Shown piece by piece: positions 15,454-23,487 of a stretch of DNA of 42,104 nucleotides (within the stretch, counting starts at the first letter, position 1; every line of letters starts with the position of its first letter). The stretch is taken from IMG/VR virus record IMGVR_UViG_3300037315_000041, positions 1 to 42,104 of that record. One strand, written 5' to 3'. The notes beneath the pieces are model-generated. The model saw nothing but the letters and a program-made list of their open reading frames with translations, was not told the origin of the DNA and did no database searches. Origin of the DNA: a virus. Made by a program: the position numbers and the translations under genes.

Positions 15454-16148
15454 ATATAAGAGAGTTCAAGCCAACGGAGCGAGAGGGAGTAGGTAGTATG
15501 CTACTGTCAAATAGGGATAATTCGGGAGGGAATCCGCTACAATGTAGTTTCTCCTCAGAAACGTTTAAGTCGGTAGTTGATATAGTAAAAACTATTGACG
15601 ATATGATGTACGTGATAGATACGCTATCGGATTACATGGTAGCTTTGTTACGTGACTACGAGGCAGGGAGGCTGCTCTATATAGGGGAGCCAGGTATAGA
15701 GTATAATTCGATAGAGTTCTGTACTGCTAGTATTAAGCACGTATTGGATAAAGAAGATACTATGCTCTCTACGGTACTGTATGGAGTTATGGAGCGAGTG
15801 CGGGCAGCGAAAATAATGGAGGAAAGAGAACGTACCACAGCGTACTATTATCATCCCGAAAAGGTAGCTACAATCATTTACAGCTACCTGAGAAATACTC
15901 TGGACTATTGTTATGCGGAAGGTGAACGAGAGCCGAAGTCGTATATAATCCAGAACGGTGGTATCGCTTCGTCTAGTTACGGAGTGGGTACTCTGGCATA
16001 TTTTTCGGCTGCACTAACTCGCATTGACATTGTAGTAAAATCTATGCAACGAGAACAGATAGACGAAAACTCTTCTCTCGCTATTGGTCTCCAACAACTA
16101 CGGAAAGAGTTAGACGCTGCGAAAGGGAGAATAAATGAAGAGATATGA
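15450..16148 (+). CDS. Hypothetical helical protein
   Basis: 232 residues, GTG start in a GTGA overlap with the polymerase stop. Long amphipathic helices dominate (FKSVVDIVKTIDDMMYVIDTL, LRKELDAAKGRINEEI). No conserved motif is recognised. Because it is translationally coupled to the polymerase it may be an accessory subunit, but this is inference. Confidence 0.7.
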   Translation: MNIREFKPTEREGVGSMLLSNRDNSGGNPLQCSFSSETFKSVVDIVKTIDDMMYVIDTLSDYMVALLRDYEAGRLLYIGEPGIEYNSIEFCTASIKHVLDKEDTMLSTVLYGVMERVRAAKIMEERERTTAYYYHPEKVATIIYSYLRNTLDYCYAEGEREPKSYIIQNGGIASSSYGVGTLAYFSAALTRIDIVVKSMQREQIDENSSLAIGLQQLRKELDAAKGRINEEI

Positions 16149-16779
16149 TGCATTTGACACCGCTATACCATTGGTAAGAGCGGCAGCAAGAAGATATAAT
16201 GAAGTACAGGGACTAGCGTATCCTGACGCTCCGTTGCTAGTAATAGACGCAGGAGCAGGAGACGGAAGATGGGGGATAGAGTTTAAGCGAAACGTTCGGA
16301 ACGTTTGGAAGGTTGTCGCTGTAGATACAGGGCCTCTCTACGAGAGGTCAGAGATAGACACATTCCTCTACGGGAGGGATTTCCTTACTATAGGTGCTGA
16401 CGAGTTGGAGTGGTATATGAGGAGAAATAATGCTCCTTATGATACAAGAATCGTAGTGGTAGGAAACCCTCCGTTCTCTAAGTCTGTAAATATGAATACA
16501 GGTGCAGCGGAAGCGTTTATGCGCCACGGGCTAGAGTTAGGAACAGACATTTATATGCTCTTACGTCTAGCTATCCTAGAGTCGGCCAGCAGAAAGCCGT
16601 TCTGGGAGCAGTACGGGAATGATGTAATACAAATACATCCTCTCGTGGAGCGTCCTATATTTACTGGCTCCAACTCAGACCAGAAGACAGCTTACGCAAT
16701 GTTCTGGATTGGAGCTATACACGTAGAATACAGAATACCAGCGGTATATCCGCTGTCGTGGAAGGGAGAAGAAAAGTGA
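16135..16779 (+). CDS. SAM-dependent DNA methyltransferase-like protein
   Basis: 214 residues. SAM-binding motif I is LLVIDAGAGDGRWG (about 34-47), a strand with acid VVAVD follows, and catalytic motif IV is GNPPF (110-114), typical of N6-adenine methyltransferases. Short for a restriction-type enzyme and without an obvious target-recognition domain. It may protect phage DNA or mark replication products. Start after GGGAGA, 14-nt overlap with the upstream gene. Confidence 0.75.
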   Translation: MKRYDAFDTAIPLVRAAARRYNEVQGLAYPDAPLLVIDAGAGDGRWGIEFKRNVRNVWKVVAVDTGPLYERSEIDTFLYGRDFLTIGADELEWYMRRNNAPYDTRIVVVGNPPFSKSVNMNTGAAEAFMRHGLELGTDIYMLLRLAILESASRKPFWEQYGNDVIQIHPLVERPIFTGSNSDQKTAYAMFWIGAIHVEYRIPAVYPLSWKGEEK

Positions 16780-17063
16780 AAGTACGAGTAGACGGTGAGG
16801 AACTAACGGCATTACGTTCGATGAGGGATAACATTAGTCGTTCTTTTTTGACGACACAGATGTACATAGCAGCGGCTCAGTATCTCTTAGAAAACCCAGA
16901 AGAGATAAGTCGGGAGGATGTAGAAGCGTTTAGAGATTTCACTGTTCAGATGGGAAGAGTTACTGGAAGCGTAATAATTCCAAACGAGGTTATGATAAGT
17001 AGGTTTAGGGAGTGGGTAAAGACATTTGAGCCGCTGGTGAAACGAGAGGAGATTGAAAAATGA
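16776..17063 (+). CDS. Hypothetical small protein
   Basis: 95 residues from GTG 16776, which overlaps the TGA of the methyltransferase; a GTG at 16758 in frame is less likely because GGGAGAAG lies between the two. Helical with a basic start (KVRVDGEELTALRSMRDNIS). No family recognised; perhaps an accessory of the methyltransferase. Confidence 0.65.
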   Translation: MKVRVDGEELTALRSMRDNISRSFLTTQMYIAAAQYLLENPEEISREDVEAFRDFTVQMGRVTGSVIIPNEVMISRFREWVKTFEPLVKREEIEK

Positions 17064-17404
17064 GGGGAGCGTTATTAGTAGTAGTTACAGATGAAGAGAT
17101 AACAACTACTATAAAACGCAAGTATAACTGCTCTTCTATGGGAAACGGTAACTGGTTAGTACGTGTACCGATACGGTTGGAAGCTCCTATTAAATCGTTA
17201 GCGAAACTAGGGGTAGGAACAATCGGAGGAGTACCAGTACAGCAAATAGTTACGCATAGGGTAACTCCCGAAGAGCGTCGTGCAATAGAGAGGGCAGTCA
17301 ACAGGGAAGATGTATTAAAATCTACTCAGACTGGCCTTATCTACGACCTAGAGTTCTATACGTATGATACTCTAGGGAATATTGGTAGAAGAAGTAAGAG
17401 GTAA
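17060..17404 (+). CDS. Hypothetical small protein
   Basis: 114 residues, ATGA overlap with the previous gene, preceded by GAGGAG. Begins with hydrophobic strands (RGALLVVVTDEEI), has a central GVGTIGGVPVQQIV stretch and a basic end (GRRSKR). No family recognised. Last gene of this operon before a C-rich repeat. Confidence 0.65.
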   Translation: MRGALLVVVTDEEITTTIKRKYNCSSMGNGNWLVRVPIRLEAPIKSLAKLGVGTIGGVPVQQIVTHRVTPEERRAIERAVNREDVLKSTQTGLIYDLEFYTYDTLGNIGRRSKR

Positions 17405-17423
17405 GAGGTAGTCGAATCGGGAA

Positions 17424-17495
17424 AAGTCGGGGGGATGTCTAATGGGGCATCGCCCCCCCCCCCACCTGTGATAGGGGGGCGATTTCTTATAAGAT
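17424..17495 (+). repeat. C-rich structured repeat, copy C
   Basis: GUCGGGGGGAUGUCUAAUGG, GGCAUCG, a run of 11 C (17453-17463), ACCUGUGAUA, then GGGGGGCGAUUUCUUAUAAG. The C run can pair with three different G runs, so mutually exclusive hairpins are possible. It precedes the dUTPase gene. Confidence 0.75.
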
Positions 17496-17513
17496 ATAGA
17501 GGGATACACAAAA

Positions 17514-17933
17514 ATGGAAATATATAGAATAGATAAAAGAGTAGAGATACCGCGCCGCCGTAGATATGGTGACGCTGGAATGGATTTACAGATAACGGAA
17601 GATGTAACACTTACTCCTGGTAGCGTTGTGATTGCGGGTACAGGAGTAATGATATATAACCAACACGCGCTTATACGAGAAAGAACAAAGTGGGCGCGTC
17701 GTGGAGTGTTAGTGCTGGGAGGAGTTGTAGACAGTAACTATATGGGAGAGATAAAACTTATACTCACTACCTGTGGAGATACTGTCACTATTCCTGCGTT
17801 AGAACGAGTAGCGAATTACGTTCCGATTAGTGTTGTAGAAAAAGAAGGAGTGGAAGTTGACGAAGCCTATACAAGTAGAGGTTCAGAACGAGGAGACAGG
17901 ATGTTTGGAAGTTCAGACTTTCTGGACTCTTAG
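17514..17933 (+). CDS. dut: dUTPase
   Basis: 139 residues. Trimeric dUTPase motifs in order: motif 1 YGDAGMDL, motif 2 RTKWARRGV (the usual SGLA region is altered), motif 3 GVVDSNYMGEIKL with the catalytic Asp, motif 4 YVPISVV, motif 5 RGDRMFGSSDF. The enzyme converts dUTP to dUMP, keeping uracil out of phage DNA and supplying dTMP synthesis. Its 3' end overlaps the next gene by 77 nt. Confidence 0.88.
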   Translation: MEIYRIDKRVEIPRRRRYGDAGMDLQITEDVTLTPGSVVIAGTGVMIYNQHALIRERTKWARRGVLVLGGVVDSNYMGEIKLILTTCGDTVTIPALERVANYVPISVVEKEGVEVDEAYTSRGSERGDRMFGSSDFLDS

Positions 17934-18414
17934 AGCAATAGAAACTGAGTGGGGGATGGACAGAAAGTTACTTCTGCGTTTAGCAGAAGAAGGAATGCTA
18001 ACTATTCATTCAGACCCTAGAGGTAAGAAGAATAGGTATAAGTGGATTGAAGAAACAGAGTTAGGAGTATGCATAAACGAACTAGTTGAAGACCCAGAAC
18101 AAAGAGCGGTTAGTTTGTTCTGTAGGGTAAAGCACGTAGCTTGCCCGATTTGTGGTCGTGTTCGCCTAACCGTTCCATACGATAGTTCGTACTGTTCTGA
18201 TAAATGTGTAGAAGCTAAACGTCTTAGAGAGAGAAATGAAGTTTCTCTGAGAGATGCGGCTGAGAGATTAGGCGTAAGTCCCGCAAAAATTAGGTGGCTA
18301 CAAAGACGATCATTTCTGTCATATCCGATTACGGTTGACAGTTTTAATAGGTTTGTAACTCTTGTCAATCGTAGCGGTATGCCAGATAGTGAAAGTGAAA
18401 GAGAGGAGATGTAA
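17857..18414 (+). CDS. Zinc-finger plus HTH DNA-binding protein
   Basis: 185 residues. TTG start at 17857 with AAGGAG exactly six bases upstream; a later TTG at 17905 is also possible. Contains CPICG...YCSDKCVEAKR, a CxxC...CxxxC zinc ribbon, followed by a helix-turn-helix LRDAAERLGVSPAKIRWLQR. The same zinc ribbon plus HTH pair is seen at 25376. It likely regulates phage transcription or recruits the primase encoded next. Confidence 0.78.
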   Translation: MTKPIQVEVQNEETGCLEVQTFWTLRAIETEWGMDRKLLLRLAEEGMLTIHSDPRGKKNRYKWIEETELGVCINELVEDPEQRAVSLFCRVKHVACPICGRVRLTVPYDSSYCSDKCVEAKRLRERNEVSLRDAAERLGVSPAKIRWLQRRSFLSYPITVDSFNRFVTLVNRSGMPDSESEREEM

Positions 18415-20754
18415 ATGTCCGTGGACATTTCATATAAAGAGGGAAATATCCCTCAATCTCTAAAAGATATTCCCCAGTGGGTGTTATGGAGACCTATCTC
18501 TACCGATGGAGGTAGAGTGAAGAAGGTTCCTCACCATCCGTTTTCTCGTACTCCTACTAATGTGACTGCGCGAGACTCTTATACAGAGTTCCGAATGGTA
18601 AAGCTTATTGCCGAGGAATTTGACTTCGGAATAGGTTTTGCTTTTACAAGCGATGACCAGATAGTAGGGGTAGACTTAGACAACTGCGTGAACATGAAAA
18701 ACGGAAAAGTGGAATCTGTAACGGAAGAAGCGAAAACTATATTGGAACAGTTTTCGCATACGTACTACGAGATAAGCCCGTCTGGTACTGGAATAAAGAT
18801 TTTCGGTTTGATGTCCTCTTTACCAGATAATGGGTTTCGCCACGCAGACGTGGAGTTTTATCCACGAGGTCGGTATTTTACCGTTACAGGTAAACGACTA
18901 GGAAACTCTACAGAGTTAGCGGATGTTACTGAAGCTGTAGAGTGGCTAACAGAGAGATACGCGGTTCGTGCGGGAGACCCCAGATTCCTTCAACCATTTA
19001 GGTATGACCCGAACACGATTGAAGGTATTCCCCCTGAACCTATACCTGCTGGATTTTTAGATAGAGTGCATACTTTATCTACAAATATGTATAGCAGAAT
19101 CGTTTCGGAGAGCGATGCCAGAAAAGCGGGCGCAAATCTAAAACCAGAAATGACAGATGGAACTCCATCTGTAGACCGCTCTGCAAACGATATTACTGTG
19201 GCTATCTGGTTATTAAGCTCTGGATTCAAACCAGGAGTCGTGCTGTCTGTACTAATGCACAATACCTGGTTTGTCGGTAGTAAATATCGAGAGGTAGGGG
19301 AAAACTACGCAAGGCTAACGCTAAGGAATGCCGCAAGGACGGCAAAGAATCCTAACTTTACGGTTGATTTAACTAGTCAACCGTATACTGACTTCGGTAA
19401 CGCCGAACGTCTAATTGCTATGCACGGCGATAATATTCGATATACCAACGAGAACGGTTGGTATATTTGGAACGGGGTACACTGGCAAGAAGACACTACT
19501 TTTATGATATGCCAGTGGTATAGAATGATGGTAGGGCAGCTCAGTACTGCGCTTGTAGGAGACGACGTTATTGGAGAAGAGCAGAGAGCTGCTCTTAATA
19601 AATGGATTAAACGGTCTCAGACTGAGAACATAATGAAAGCTAGTATCAACGTAGCTAGGTCTATTCCTGGCATTACTGTTCCTTTGTCTACGTTCGATAC
19701 GTCTCGGTACTTCATAGCTTTTCAGAACGGAGTGGTAGACTTACGCTCTGGGGAACTATATCCTCACGAACGTAAATACCACTTTACTTCTGTTTCTAGT
19801 GAGGAGTATCTACCAAATAGAGAGTGTCCTAAATGGAAAGCTTTTCTTGACCAAATTTTCGGGGGAGATGAAGAGCTTATCCATTACTTCCATAAACTGG
19901 TAGGATACTGTCTTACAGCAAGCACGGAAGAACAAAAACTGTTTATGTTCTACGGTTCTGGGGCTAATGGTAAGACTACGGTCTTGACAGTCTTATCTCA
20001 TATCCTGGGAAACTTCTTTCGTAAGATTCCTACTAACTCTATATTAGCTAGTAGGAACGACGGTCTAGCTGACCAGGCGGCTCATCTTATGGTAGGCGGC
20101 AGAATGGTTGTAGTATCTGAGGTTCCAGCGGGCAGACGGATGAACGAGTCTGCCATAAAAGACATTACTGGCGGTGGTGAGGTAGCAGTGAAGAAGTTGT
20201 ACAGGGACTACGGGGTTGCTCCTGTTACAGCGAAACTAGTCATTGAAACTAACCATTTGCCTAGAGTGCAGCAAGGTATAGACTCCTCAGAAGTTAGTGC
20301 TCTGTGGAGACGTATCAGAATCATTCCATTCACCGTTACTGTACCGTTTGAGAAACAGGTACAGGGACTAGACAAAGAGTTGATAGTAGAAGAAGGGCCA
20401 GGAATAGCGGCGTGGGCAGTACGCGGCGCAGCTATATGGTACAAGGAAAGACTACTAGATACTCCTGCTCGTGTATCGGAATATTCTAGCGACTATCGAA
20501 CTAGAATGGATACGTTTGGTAGCTTCTTATCGGAGGCGTTAGAATATACGGGAGACAAGGCAAACTTCGTTTCAACGGGGGAGTTATTTAGAGCGTATAA
20601 GTTTTGGGCACATCAAAACGGGGAGAGTCCTATGTCCATGCAAAGCCTGAAAGCAGTAATGGCTGAAAGGGGATATAAGGAAACTCTCGTTGGCTCTCGT
20701 AGAGGGTACGTAGAGTACAGAACAGTATTAGATACCACGACAGTATATATCTGA
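18415..20754 (+). CDS. Primase-helicase (AEP-like primase, SF3 helicase)
   Basis: 779 residues. N-terminal AEP-type primase: IVGVDLDNC with the acidic pair (Asp87, Asp89), YEISPSGTGIKIF, and GRYFTVTGKR. C-terminal superfamily 3 helicase of D5/P4 type: Walker A FYGSGANGKTT, Walker B VVVSEVP, motif C LVIETNHLP, preceded by a D5_N-like region. Such proteins open the origin, make primers and unwind DNA. ATG follows directly on the previous stop. Confidence 0.93.
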   Translation: MSVDISYKEGNIPQSLKDIPQWVLWRPISTDGGRVKKVPHHPFSRTPTNVTARDSYTEFRMVKLIAEEFDFGIGFAFTSDDQIVGVDLDNCVNMKNGKVESVTEEAKTILEQFSHTYYEISPSGTGIKIFGLMSSLPDNGFRHADVEFYPRGRYFTVTGKRLGNSTELADVTEAVEWLTERYAVRAGDPRFLQPFRYDPNTIEGIPPEPIPAGFLDRVHTLSTNMYSRIVSESDARKAGANLKPEMTDGTPSVDRSANDITVAIWLLSSGFKPGVVLSVLMHNTWFVGSKYREVGENYARLTLRNAARTAKNPNFTVDLTSQPYTDFGNAERLIAMHGDNIRYTNENGWYIWNGVHWQEDTTFMICQWYRMMVGQLSTALVGDDVIGEEQRAALNKWIKRSQTENIMKASINVARSIPGITVPLSTFDTSRYFIAFQNGVVDLRSGELYPHERKYHFTSVSSEEYLPNRECPKWKAFLDQIFGGDEELIHYFHKLVGYCLTASTEEQKLFMFYGSGANGKTTVLTVLSHILGNFFRKIPTNSILASRNDGLADQAAHLMVGGRMVVVSEVPAGRRMNESAIKDITGGGEVAVKKLYRDYGVAPVTAKLVIETNHLPRVQQGIDSSEVSALWRRIRIIPFTVTVPFEKQVQGLDKELIVEEGPGIAAWAVRGAAIWYKERLLDTPARVSEYSSDYRTRMDTFGSFLSEALEYTGDKANFVSTGELFRAYKFWAHQNGESPMSMQSLKAVMAERGYKETLVGSRRGYVEYRTVLDTTTVYI

Positions 20755-20758
20755 TTCT

Positions 20759-20807
20759 CATAGAGCAAGGGTGAAACCGCCCTTGCTCTATGTAACGGTT
20801 TTTGTTT
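20759..20807 (+). terminator. Terminator after the primase-helicase
   Basis: Perfect 13-bp stem CATAGAGCAAGGG (20759-20771) with 20780-20792, followed after TAACGG by TTTTTGTTT. The T-rich part is shared with the second terminator-promoter module at 28265. Confidence 0.85.
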
Positions 20808-20823
20808 CCAGCTTGCCTATGGC

Positions 20824-20851
20824 TTGACAAAACACCGCAATATGTTATAAT
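20824..20851 (+). promoter_or_regulatory. Strong sigma-70-like promoter, copy 1
   Basis: Consensus TTGACA (20824-20829) and TATAAT (20846-20851) with a 16-nt spacer. Together with about 130 nt of flank it is nearly identical to 28335-28362. It drives the gene series 20936-26632. Confidence 0.9.
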
Positions 20852-20856
20852 ATAGT

Positions 20857-20925
20857 GAGGGGGCAAATGCCCTCGCTAAGCACGTGTTCTCTAGGCGTCT
20901 AGGGAACACAGAACTAAGAAAGAGA
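20857..20925 (+). promoter_or_regulatory. Structured 5' leader with start-site hairpins
   Basis: Two hairpins: GAGGG...CCCTC (20857-20875 region) and an 11-bp stem GTGTTCTCTAG-GCGT-CTAGGGAACAC (20884-20909, one wobble). They are followed by CUAAGAAAGAGAG, the ribosome site stretch also found downstream of each hammerhead. A hairpin at the very 5' end commonly protects mRNA from 5'-dependent decay. Confidence 0.75.
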
Positions 20926-20935
20926 GAAACTAATA

Positions 20936-21637
20936 ATGAAAACGGTGTACTATCCCCATTCCAGCGAAAATAACTTTCTCGTCTATCTTCACGACGACGT
21001 AACTGGTACGGTACAAAGATTTACTAATATAACCGCTGTACGCACCTACGATATGAGTCGATACGACTCTGTTACGGAGTCTTATCCTGTAACGTTAGAA
21101 GACGTTATGGGGTTTGACGATGAAGAAAACGAGTACACTTCTGTGTTTTTCGGTATACACCGCTCGTCTGGAGAGTTAGTAGCAGTATACCTCGGAGACG
21201 AGGCGACCGTCGAAGCTATGGCTCATTACTTTGCGCCTGTAGCGGTGGTCACTAAGTTCATAGTCGTTGACGAGATTCCCCGCCAAGTCGACCATATGGC
21301 CCCCCACGAAGGGTTCTACAGGATTGGAGACGCCAGTCTCCAACTACTACTGCGTAAAGAAGACAGCCTTCTTTTTCGTGCTTTCCCAATCGTAGAGTAC
21401 AAAGGGAGTATGTACTCCCTCTACGTATTATATCACGAGAATAACCCCACTAAAATTAAAATTTTTGTTGCTGATATTACGGACACCTCTACGAAGTACG
21501 TCGTAGAGGAGAGAAACGCTGCTATAGACGAGGTTTTTAGTAGTCGCGGCCGCAGCCGCTACTACTATCACGACAATCGTTTGATTGTCGACTTAGTGAA
21601 GAACACGCTGGAACGCAACGAAGTAGACTATCTCTAG
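20936..21637 (+). CDS. Hypothetical protein, first of the hammerhead operon
   Basis: 233 residues, start after AAGAAAGAGAGAAAC. Mixed beta strands rich in Tyr and Val (SENNFLVYLHDDVTGTVQRF, SLYVLYHENNPTKIKIFVAD) with several acidic loops. No family recognised. A hammerhead ribozyme follows 16 nt after its stop. Confidence 0.72.
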   Translation: MKTVYYPHSSENNFLVYLHDDVTGTVQRFTNITAVRTYDMSRYDSVTESYPVTLEDVMGFDDEENEYTSVFFGIHRSSGELVAVYLGDEATVEAMAHYFAPVAVVTKFIVVDEIPRQVDHMAPHEGFYRIGDASLQLLLRKEDSLLFRAFPIVEYKGSMYSLYVLYHENNPTKIKIFVADITDTSTKYVVEERNAAIDEVFSSRGRSRYYYHDNRLIVDLVKNTLERNEVDYL

Positions 21638-21653
21638 GCGTGGATAATGGTTT

Positions 21654-21719
21654 AGTCGAAACGTAGAGAGAACCTTGCTCCTCTCTACGTCTGTCGCAGA
21701 TAGCGGCACTGATGAGACT
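21654..21719 (+). ncRNA. Type II hammerhead ribozyme 3
   Basis: AGUC (21654-21657) pairs with GACU (21716-21719). Stem III ACGUAGAGAG/CUCUCUACGU (10 bp, loop AACCUUGCUC), C17 at 21691, stem I UGUCGC-AGAUA-GCGGCA with one G-U pair, core CUGAUGA (21709-21715). Predicted cut 21691/21692. Confidence 0.93.
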
Positions 21720-21736
21720 TAGAAAGAGGGAAACTA

Positions 21737-22153
21737 ATGGAAACAGTACTAGAGAAACTAGAAGCTAAGTACGATATCGTGTTCAAGTATATGATTTATG
21801 ACAGCGTCTATACCGTTTTCGGTATAGACGGGCCGAAGGTTCGTTTGGATGAGTTCGACTGCGATTACTACTTAGTAGTTCGCGAGCCTGACCCTATGTA
21901 CGAAACGTTCTACGCGGCTCTAGTCCTATACCCAGACGACGGGTATCTGGACTATATTCTTCAAGGTGAGGCGTGGACACTGCACGAAGCAGTGAACAAG
22001 TCGCTAGAGACTGCGGTCTCTAGCGTGCTAGAATGGAAACACATTCACCGAGATGCGATTACGCATCTCTGGGAGGGCCAGCTACTCCTCGGTACCGAGT
22101 ACACACCCGAACAAGTTTACTCAGATGAGTGGGTAAACTATCGGCGTGGATAA
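21737..22153 (+). CDS. Hypothetical protein between hammerheads 3 and 4
   Basis: 138 residues, acidic and Tyr/Leu-rich, with a final Trp/Tyr-containing segment (SDEWVNYRRG). No family recognised. Its last codons and stop lie within a repeat GGCGTGGATAATGGTTTAG that also occurs, non-coding, before hammerhead 3 (from 21637), so the downstream duplication has supplied the protein end. Cleavage on both sides gives a 504-nt mRNA (21692-22195). Confidence 0.72.
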   Translation: METVLEKLEAKYDIVFKYMIYDSVYTVFGIDGPKVRLDEFDCDYYLVVREPDPMYETFYAALVLYPDDGYLDYILQGEAWTLHEAVNKSLETAVSSVLEWKHIHRDAITHLWEGQLLLGTEYTPEQVYSDEWVNYRRG

Positions 22154-22159
22154 TGGTTT

Positions 22160-22223
22160 AGTCGAAACGTAGAGAGCCTTGCCACTCTCTACGTCTGTCG
22201 CAGATAGCGGCACTGATGAGACT
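22160..22223 (+). ncRNA. Type II hammerhead ribozyme 4
   Basis: AGUC (22160-22163) pairs with GACU (22220-22223). Stem III ACGUAGAGAG/CUCUCUACGU with loop CCUUGCCA, C17 at 22195, stem I UGUCGC-AGAUA-GCGGCA, core CUGAUGA (22213-22219). Predicted cut 22195/22196. Confidence 0.93.
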
Positions 22224-22240
22224 TAGAAAGAGGGAAACTA

Positions 22241-22777
22241 ATGGAAACAGAAAAAGGTAGCTGGATAGGAGACGGGTTCTTCGTGAGTGGAAACGGAACG
22301 GTTATACATATAACCCGTCTCCGTGAGGTTTTCGCGCTGGAGACCAGCGAGAACTACTCGCTGGTGTATGACAACTCTGGGCAGCTATACGGCTGTCCAA
22401 CGCCTTACTTACACGCCGACCTAGTCGGCGTATGGGCAGAGAAAGAGTTTCTCCGTCCGTTGAACTACGACTTTGTCGTGTTCAACGGAAAAACGTTTTC
22501 TATGCCAGAAGATTACATCTACGAACGGGTTCTAGGTGGAGACGGTGAGGACGTTCTGTTCGCTAGGAACAAAGAGGGAGAGATAGTGCTGGAAGAGCAA
22601 GTCGAAGAAGACTCCGAAGAGGCCAGTATTATTACTACTCGCGTTGACTTGAACGTGTATGAGCGTAAGGTATTCGGGCTAGAACTTAGCCACGAATACC
22701 AATATGGTGTCTACCAGAATGAGGACGGGTTCCTCTTTTTGGTGACATACCATAACGGTTCCGCGACCATAGAGTAA
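22241..22777 (+). CDS. Hypothetical protein between hammerheads 4 and 5
   Basis: 178 residues. Beta-rich with many Tyr and acidic residues (LEEQVEEDSEEASI), closing with VYQNEDGFLFLVTYHNGSATIE. ATG preceded by AAGAAAGAGGGAAACTA, the common leader. No family recognised. Cleavage gives a 621-nt mRNA. Confidence 0.72.
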   Translation: METEKGSWIGDGFFVSGNGTVIHITRLREVFALETSENYSLVYDNSGQLYGCPTPYLHADLVGVWAEKEFLRPLNYDFVVFNGKTFSMPEDYIYERVLGGDGEDVLFARNKEGEIVLEEQVEEDSEEASIITTRVDLNVYERKVFGLELSHEYQYGVYQNEDGFLFLVTYHNGSATIE

Positions 22778-22780
22778 TAT

Positions 22781-22844
22781 AGTCGAAACGTAGAGAGCCT
22801 TGCCACTCTCTACGTCTGCCGCAGATAGCGGCACTGATGAGACT
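22781..22844 (+). ncRNA. Type II hammerhead ribozyme 5
   Basis: AGUC (22781-22784) pairs with GACU (22841-22844). Stem III as in hammerhead 4, C17 at 22816, stem I UGCCGC-AGAUA-GCGGCA, so the G-U pair of hammerheads 3 and 4 is here G-C. Core CUGAUGA (22834-22840). Predicted cut 22816/22817. Confidence 0.93.
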
Positions 22845-22869
22845 TAGAAAGAAAGAAAGAAGGTTAGTG

Positions 22870-23304
22870 ATGGAAAATCTATGGAAGAGTACAGATGGAT
22901 GGAAAAGGGTAGAGAGTCTGTCTATATGGAGTGATTTTCAACCCCGACAGACCGAAAATTACTCTGGAACCCTATTACTAGTCGGCCCCACACCTCTATG
23001 GACTCAAAACGTAGAAGTATTTAACGGGTTTGAGCGAAAGCAGTACTATCCCGCTTACTTGACCAAAACGACTGGAAGCGGGTACCTTTATGGTTATAAC
23101 GGACAGAATAATGTGTTGATAAAGGGCTACGACAAGGTGACGCTAAAGGGAGAAATACTTACAGCCAAATTACTACACAACGGACGTGTGGAGAAGGTAG
23201 TAGTAACTACTACTTTCTTCCCGCGGTTTGGACACGCAGACTACGGCAGTGAGGTACTCCTCTCGAAAGAGGAGTATCTCCAAAGGAAAGAGGAAAATGA
23301 ATAA
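22870..23304 (+). CDS. Hypothetical protein
   Basis: 144 residues from ATG 22870, after AGAAAGAAGGTTAGTG. An earlier in-frame ATG at 22837 is inside the hammerhead core and is not a start. Contains LWKSTDGWKRVESLSIW and YYPAYLTKTTGSGYLYGYNG, suggesting a beta-fold. No family recognised. A 34-residue gene overlaps its end. Confidence 0.7.
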   Translation: MENLWKSTDGWKRVESLSIWSDFQPRQTENYSGTLLLVGPTPLWTQNVEVFNGFERKQYYPAYLTKTTGSGYLYGYNGQNNVLIKGYDKVTLKGEILTAKLLHNGRVEKVVVTTTFFPRFGHADYGSEVLLSKEEYLQRKEENE

Positions 23305-23401
23305 GAAACAAACCATTCAGCTTCTAACTCTCTTAAATAGAGGGTTGAAGTTGATAACTAGCGGAATCGACAAGCTCCTGTTGGAGCTTAAAGAAGAGTA
23401 A
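23297..23401 (+). CDS. 34-residue amphipathic peptide
   Basis: ATG 23297 lies just after AAAGAGGAAA and overlaps the previous gene by eight bases; stop TAA at 23399. The peptide (MNKKQTIQLLTLLNRGLKL...) is short, basic at the N-terminus and then Leu-rich, likely one amphipathic helix. Such tiny coupled ORFs are common in phage operons; without relatives its coding status is only probable. Confidence 0.5.
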   Translation: MNKKQTIQLLTLLNRGLKLITSGIDKLLLELKEE

Positions 23402-23420
23402 TAGTTTAACAGTCCCCGCG

Positions 23421-23464
23421 AAAGCCGCGACTACTTATTATAAGTAGTCGCGGCTTTTTTATTT
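23421..23464 (+). terminator. Strong hairpin with T run within the operon
   Basis: AAAGCCGCGACTACTTA (23421-23437) pairs perfectly with 23441-23457, followed by TTTTTT and ATTT. No -10/-35 pair is visible between it and the next gene at 23488, so either it is leaky or the next genes rely on read-through. Confidence 0.88.
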
Positions 23465-23487
23465 ACTAAGAAAGAGAGGAATAGACT

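Noticed and set aside
17408-17425. AGUCGAA before the dUTPase operon as part of another hammerhead
   Set aside because: The rest of the hammerhead is absent; the sequence belongs to the C-rich repeat copy C and its flank.
22837-22869. ATG at 22837 as start of the gene ending at 23304
   Set aside because: This ATG is part of the CUGAUGA core of hammerhead 5; ATG 22870 has the usual leader with AAGAAAGAAGG.
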